Translations under genes and position numbers: made by a program | The notes under the pieces: generated by a model | What the model was told of the DNA's origin: nothing | Database searches by the model: none | Seen by the model: only the letters and a program-made list of their open reading frames with translations | In this document: positions 59,227-64,000 of the stretch, piece by piece | Layout of the letters: every line of letters begins with the position of its first letter | How positions within the stretch are numbered: position 1 is the stretch's first letter | Assembly: GCA_037974665.1 (NCBI GenBank) | Contig: CM075775.1 | Span: 67,054,622-67,118,621 of the forward strand | Source of the DNA: Ehretia macrophylla | Lineage: Eukaryota; Streptophyta; Magnoliopsida; Boraginales; Ehretiaceae | Reading direction: 5' to 3' | Length of the DNA: 64,000 nucleotides

Positions 59227-59345
59227 GGGGTGCAGCACGAGGACTTCCCGTGGGGTCACCCATCCGCGTACTACTCTCACCCAAGCACGCTTAACTTCGG
59301 AGTTCTGATGGGATCCGGTGCATTAGTGCTGGTACGATCGCACCC
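59227..59345 (-). rRNA. 5S rRNA gene 72
   Basis: 119 nt. Differences: U111C, U96C, C95A, A80C (C box), U79G, C67U, A11G. Nearly identical to gene 74. The spacer upstream is 8 bp short (CTCTAAGCG for CTCTACGTGAAGCG). Confidence 0.94.
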
Positions 59346-59895
59346 GTCATGTTGAGGGCACAATTCCTATATGTGTTAACGGTTCATAGTGTCAGCCTAG
59401 AGAGATGGCCCATTCGGAACGCCCAATGGCCTTAACGACAACTCATCCACATCAACAACGCTGCATCCTCGCAAGACGTGATATCGACAAGTTGTAGGGC
59501 CTCTGATGTCCCCCGAGTCTGTTGTCGTCCTTTTAACAGCTCACGAAGTACGATCCGGGACGGAAAAATAGAGCAAAAGAAGAAAAGTGGACTGAAACTG
59601 ATGAAAATGTTCGATTTTGGGCTGCAAAAACGGGCACAGCTAGCAATCTGGCTGCCCCCATCGTAGAGCTCTCAGAGAGCTTTGCAACGGTATGCTGTGC
59701 GCCGCGTAACTCCTTACAGATCAAAAGTTATGCGCACTGGAGCGACGGACACCTGGTCACAAACCCTACGCCCTCGGTTTGCGCACCCGGCCTCTAAGCG
59801 AAGTTGTCTTGCCCAATGTTCCGTGGGATTCAGTAATTTAGATTTGGTGGATAAAGTATCTTGGCAACCCTAACCAGGGCAAAAAAATTGAAAAG

Positions 59896-60014
59896 GGGGT
59901 ACAGCACGAGGACTTCCCAGGGGGTCACCAATCCTACTAATACTCTCGCCCAAGCACGCTTAACTTCGGAGTTCTGATGGGATCTGGTGCATTAGTGCTG
60001 GTATGATCGCACCC
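59896..60014 (-). rRNA. 5S rRNA gene 73
   Basis: 119 nt. Differences: C114U, U111C, G85U, C78G, G75U, G30A. Partner of gene 75. Upstream heptamer AAATAGG. Confidence 0.94.
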
Positions 60015-60572
60015 GTCATGTTGAGGGCACAATTCCTATTTGTGTTAACGGTTCACAGTGCCAGCCTAGAGAGATGGCCTATGCAAAAGGCCCAATGGGT
60101 TTAACGACAACCCATCTGCTTCAACAACGCAGCATCCTCGAAAGACGTGATATCGACGCGTTGTAGGGCTCTCTGATGTCCGGCGAGTCAGGTTGTCATC
60201 CTTTTAACAGCTCACAATATACGACCCGGGTTGGAAAATCAGAGCAAAAAAAGAAAAATGGACTGAAACTGATGAAAAAGTTCGAATTTGGGTTCCAAAA
60301 ATGGGCACAGCGAGCAAGCATGATGCCCCCGTCATAGAGCTCTTAGAGAGCTTTACAACGATATGTTGGGCACCACGTAACTCCTTACGGATCAAAAGTT
60401 ATCGCCACCGGAGCGACGGAGACCGGGTCACAAACCCTATGCCCTCGGTTCACGGGCCCAGCCTCTACGTGAAGCGAAGTTGTCTTGCCCAATGTTCCGT
60501 GGGATTCGGTAATAGAGATTTGGTTGATAAAATATCTTGGCAACCCTAACCAGGGCAAAAAAAATTGAAAAG

Positions 60573-60691
60573 GGGGTGCAGCACGAGGACTTCCCGTGGG
60601 GTCACCCATCCTCGTACTACTCTCACCCAAGCACGCTTAACTTCGGAGTTCTGATGGGATCCGGTGCATTAGTGCTGGTACGATCGCACCC
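60573..60691 (-). rRNA. 5S rRNA gene 74
   Basis: 119 nt. Differences: U111C, U96C, C95A, U79G, C67U, A11G. A box intact. The upstream spacer repeats the CTCTAAGCG deletion of gene 72's. Confidence 0.94.
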
Positions 60692-61243
60692 GTCATGTTG
60701 AGGGCACAATTCCTATATGTGTTAACGGTTCACAGTGTCAGCCTAGAGAGATGGCCCATTCGGAAGGCCCAATGGCCTTAACGACAACCCATCTGCATCA
60801 ACAACGATGCATCCTCGCAAGACGTGATATCGACATGTTGTAGGGCCCTCTGATGTCCCGCGAGTCATGTTGTCGTCCTTTTAACAGCTCACGACGTACG
60901 ATCCGGGACAGAAAAATAGAGCAAAAGAAGAAAAGTGGACTGAAACTGATGAAAATGTTCGATTTTGGGCTGCAAAAAGGGGCACAGCGAGCAATCTGAC
61001 TGCCCCCATCGTAGAGCTCTCAGAGAGCTTTGCAACGGTATGCTGTGCGCCGCGTAACTCCTTACGGATCAAAAGTTATGCGCACCGGAGCGACGGACAC
61101 CTGGTCACAAACCCTATGCCCTCGGTTTGCGCGCCCGACCTCTAAGCGAAGTTGTCTTTCCCAATGTTCCGTGGGATTGGGTAATATAGATTTGGTGGAT
61201 AAAGTACCTTGGCAACCATAACCAGGGCAAAAAAATGGAAAAG

Positions 61244-61362
61244 GGGGTGCAGCACGAGGACTTCCCAGGGGGTCACCTATCCTACTAATACTCTCGCCCA
61301 AGCACGCTTAACTTCGGAGTTCTGATGGGATCTGGTGCATTAGTGCTAGTATGATCGCACCC
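61244..61362 (-). rRNA. 5S rRNA gene 75
   Basis: 119 nt. Differences: U111C, G85A, C78G, G75U, G30A, C15U. The distal A run is interrupted (plus AAAAAATGGAAAA), the proximal TTTT intact. Confidence 0.94.
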
Positions 61363-61920
61363 GTCATGTTGAGGGCACAATTCCTATATGTGTTAACGGT
61401 TCACAGTGCCAGCCTAGAGAGATGGCCTATGGAAAAGGCCCAATGGGCTTAACGACAACCCATCTGCTTCAACAACGCAGCATCCTCAAAAGACGTGATA
61501 TCGACACGTTGTAGGGACCTCTGATGTCCCATGAGTCAGGTTGTCGTCCTTTTAACAGCTCACGATGTACGATCCGGGTGGGAAAAATGGAGCAAAAGAA
61601 GAAAAGTGGACTGAAACTGATGAAAACGTTCGATTTTGTGTTCCAAAAATGGGCACAGCGAGCAAGCATTCTGCCCCCATCGTAGAGCTCTTAGATAGCT
61701 TTACAACGATATGTTGTGCACCACATAACTCCTTACGGATCAAAAGTTATGGCCACCGGAGCGACGGAGACCGGGTCACAAACCCTATGCCCTCGGTTTG
61801 TTGGCCCAGCCTCTACGTGAAGCGAAGTTGTCTTGCCCAATGTTTTGTGGGATTCGGTAATAGAGATTTGGTTGATAAAGTATCTTGGCAACCCTATCCA
61901 GGGCAAAAAAAATTGAAAAG

Positions 61921-62039
61921 GGGGTGCAGCACGAGGACTTCCCATAGGGTTACCCATCCTCGTACTACTCTCGCCCAAGCACGCTTAACATCGGAGTTCT
62001 GATGGGATCTGGTGCATTAGTGCTGGTACGATCGCACCC
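61921..62039 (-). rRNA. 5S rRNA gene 76
   Basis: 119 nt. Differences: U111C, C95A, C94U, G89A (C box), U79G, A49U, G30A, A11G. Confidence 0.93.
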
Positions 62040-62596
62040 GTCATGTTGAGGGCACAATTCCTATATGTGTTAACAGTTCACAGTGCCAGCCTAGAGAGAT
62101 AGCCCATTCAAACGGCCCAATGGCCTTAACGACAACCCATCCGCATCAACAACGTAGCATCTTCGCAAGACGTTATATCGACACGTTGTAGGGCCCTCTG
62201 ATGTCGCGCGAGTCATGTTGTCATCCTTTTAACAGCTCACGACGTACGATTCGGGACGGAAAAATAGAGCAAAAGAAGAAAAGTGGACTAAAACTGATGA
62301 AAATGTTCAATTTTGGGTTGTAAAAATGGGCAAAGCGAGCAATCTGGCTGCCCCCATCGTAGAGCTCTCAAAGAGCTTTGCAACGGTATGCTGTACGCTG
62401 CGTAACTCCTTACGGATCAAAAGTTATGGGCACCAGAGCGACGGAGACCTGGTCACAAACCCTACGCCCTCTGTTTGCGCGCCCGGCCTCTACGTGAAGC
62501 GAAGTTGTCTTGCCCAATGTTCTGTGAGATTCAGTAATATAGATTTGGTGGATAAAGTATCTTGGCAACCCTAACCAGGGAAAAAAAATTGAAAAG

Positions 62597-62715
62597 GGGT
62601 TGCAGCACGAGGACTTCCCAAGGGGTCACCCATCCTAGTACTACTCTCGCCCAAGCACGTTTAACTTCGGAGTTCTGATGGGATCCGGTGCATTGGTGCT
62701 GGTATGAACGCACCC
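62597..62715 (-). rRNA. 5S rRNA gene 77
   Basis: 119 nt. Differences: C116A, U111C, C95U, G56A (A box), U21C, A8U. Confidence 0.94.
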
Positions 62716-63272
62716 GTCATGTTGAGGGCACAATTCCTATATGTGTTAACGGTTCACAGTGCCAGCCTAGAGAAATTGCCTATTCAAAAGGCCCAATGGG
62801 CTTAATGACAACCCATCAACTTCAACAACGCAGCATCCTCGAAAGACATCATATCCACGCGTTGTAGGGCCCTTTGATGTCCCACGAGTTAGGTTGTCAT
62901 CCTTTTAACAGCTCACGATGTACGATCCGGGTGGGAAAAACGGAGCAAAAGAAGAAAAGTGGACTGAAACTGATGAAAACGTTCGATTTTGGGCTCGAAA
63001 AATGGGCACAGCTAGCAAGCATGATGCCCCCGTCGTAGAGCTCTTCGAGAGCTTTACAACGGTATGTTGTGCACCACGTAACTCTTTACGGATCAAAAGT
63101 TATGGCCACCGGAGCGACGGAGACCTGGTCACAAGCCCAACACCCTCGGTTTACGAGCCCGGCCTCTACGTGAAGCGAAGATGTCTTGCCCAATATTTTG
63201 TGGGATTCGGTAATAGAGATTTGGTGGATAAAGTACCTTGGCAACCCTAACCAGGGAAAAAAAATTGAAAAA

Positions 63273-63391
63273 GGGGTACAACACAAGGACTTCCAAGGAG
63301 GTCACCCATCTTAGTACTACTCTCGCCTAAGCGCACTTAACTTCGGAGTTTTGATGGGATCCGGTGCATTAGTGCTGGCATGATCGCACCC
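63273..63391 (-). rRNA. 5S rRNA gene 78 (diverged)
   Basis: 119 nt, ten differences: C114U, C107U, G97U, C93U, G81A (three in the C box), G64A, U59C, C57U (three in the A box), G41A, A13G. Damage in both main boxes suggests it is silent. Confidence 0.9.
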
Positions 63392-63949
63392 GTCTTGTTG
63401 AGGGCACAATTCCTATATGTGTTAACGATTCACAGTGCCAGCGTAGAGAGATGGCCCATTCAAATGGCCCAATGGGCTTAACGACAACCCATCCGCTTCA
63501 ACAACGTAGCATCCTTGCAAGATATGATATCGACTCGTTGTTGGGCCCTCTGATGTCCCGTGAGTCAGGTTGTCGTCCTTTTAACAGCTCACGACGTACG
63601 ATCCGGGATAAAAAATAGAGCAAAAGAAGAAAAGTGGCCTGAAATTGATGAAAACGTTCGATTTTGGACTCCAAAAATGGGCACAGCGAGCAAGCTGGCT
63701 GCCCCCATCATAAAGCTCTCAGAGAGCTTTCCAACAATATGTTGTGCGCTGCGTAACCTCCTTACGGATCAAAAGTTATGGGCACCGGAGCGACGGAGAC
63801 CTGGTCACAAACCCTACGCCCTCGGTTTGCTGGCCCGGCCTCTACGTGAAGCGAAGTTGTCTTGCCCAATGTTCCGTGGGATTCGGTAATAGAGATTTGG
63901 TTGATAAAGTATCTTTGCAACCCTAACCAAGGCAAAAAAAATTGAAAAT

Positions 63950-64000
63950 GGGGTGCAGCACGAGGGCTCCATATGGGGTCACCCATCCTCGTACTACTCT
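63950..64000 (-). rRNA. 5S rRNA gene 79 (cut by window edge)
   Basis: Only the RNA 3' 51 bases (69-119) are inside. Differences: U111C, U103C, A100G, G98U, G97A, C95A, U79G; five fall within 95-103, just at the C box border. Confidence 0.9.

Larger units (their letters stand above)
59227..63272 (-). repeat. Two-gene higher-order repeat, three copies (~1348 bp)
   Basis: Units alternate in two types. Genes 72, 74 and 76 share U79G and A11G (72 and 74 also U96C, C95A, C67U), with spacers bearing GGCCTTAACGACAAC and CATCAACAACG. Genes 73 and 75 share C78G, G75U and G30A; the spacers beyond genes 73, 75 and 77 share AAAGACATC/GTGATATC, GATCCGGGTNGGAAAA, AGCAAGCATG/T and the CCACCGG variant. Copies: 59227-60572, 60573-61920, 61921-63272. 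The third copy is the most changed (gene 77). Confidence 0.85.
33408..64000 (-). repeat. 5S rDNA tandem array, spacer subfamily B (genes 46-79)
   Basis: Thirty-four further 5S genes in the same orientation, with the same 676-677 bp period, interrupted by two solo LTRs. Spacers have the same plan as subfamily A but a different set of fixed differences: CCTATAT (minus ATATAGG) at -27, CAGTGCCAG, CATTCAAAAGG, CTCTGATGTC, GAGTCAGG, GCTTTGCAACGG, CGGCCTCTACGTG, CCCAATGTTCCG, GGTAATAGAGATTTGG and AACCAGGGCAAA. The first B spacer is the one beyond gene 45. Every spacer to its right is B and every one to its left is A, so the boundary is sharp. Spacers contain no open frame that looks coding. Confidence 0.97.

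Noticed and set aside
379-63889. Many repeated open frames of 60-145 codons in the spacers, on both strands
   Set aside because: They recur once per 677-bp unit, overlap 5S genes and terminators, start and stop at different points from copy to copy, and are disrupted by frameshifts in some units. They are by-products of a conserved repeat.
1-64000. CRISPR-like array because of regular spacing
   Set aside because: The period is 677 bp, the repeated part includes the whole unit, and it encodes 5S rRNA in plant-type sequence.
1-64000. 5S-derived SINE family instead of genuine 5S genes
   Set aside because: Copies are head-to-tail with conserved flanks, have no LINE-like tail, poly(A) end or per-copy target duplications.

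Overview
The window is plant nuclear DNA and consists almost entirely of a tandem 5S ribosomal RNA gene array. The 119-nt gene on the minus strand is a near-perfect angiosperm 5S rRNA (RNA begins GGGTGCGATCATACCAGC, contains the RNA polymerase III A box, intermediate element and C box, and ends GTTGCACCCC). The sequence most resembles eudicot 5S rRNA, but I cannot name the species. I place 79 genes: 76 full-length or within one base of it, one with a 27-nt internal deletion, and one cut by each window edge. All point the same way. The modal repeat unit is 677 bp: a 119-bp gene plus a spacer of about 558 bp. I see no protein-coding gene.

Layout: 1-33407 is 45 genes with spacer subfamily A. 33408-64000 is 34 genes with spacer subfamily B. 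The two spacer types differ at many diagnostic positions, including the TATA-like promoter heptamer, and the switch at gene 45 is abrupt. Local higher-order structure lies on top of this: a duplicated three-gene block (29228-33288), a two-gene block repeated three times (59227-63272), and smaller neighbour-to-neighbour sharing. These are signatures of unequal exchange and gene conversion.

Three insertions of 3.8-4.0 kb interrupt the array: 6569-10394, 40284-44324 and 54318-58149 (the last inverted relative to the others). Each has TG...CA ends, is flanked by a perfect 5-bp target duplication (TAACT, TGATG, TCTGA), and lacks terminal direct repeats or an internal coding region. They are best read as solo LTRs of one family of long-LTR retrotransposon, probably Ty3/gypsy-like. 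Removing each element plus one target duplication restores a unit of 676-677 bp exactly. Copies 2 and 3 inserted within 2 bp of the same spacer position in opposite orientation.

How it works: each gene would be transcribed by RNA polymerase III from its internal control region plus a TATA-like element at about -27, and would end in a TTTT run just past the 3' end with a T8 back-up. Base changes inside the genes are enriched as transitions at CpG and CHG sites, which suggests long-term cytosine methylation. Several genes carry control-element damage and are probably inactive. The unusual content is the array's evolutionary structure and the LTR insertions. I found no new gene system.
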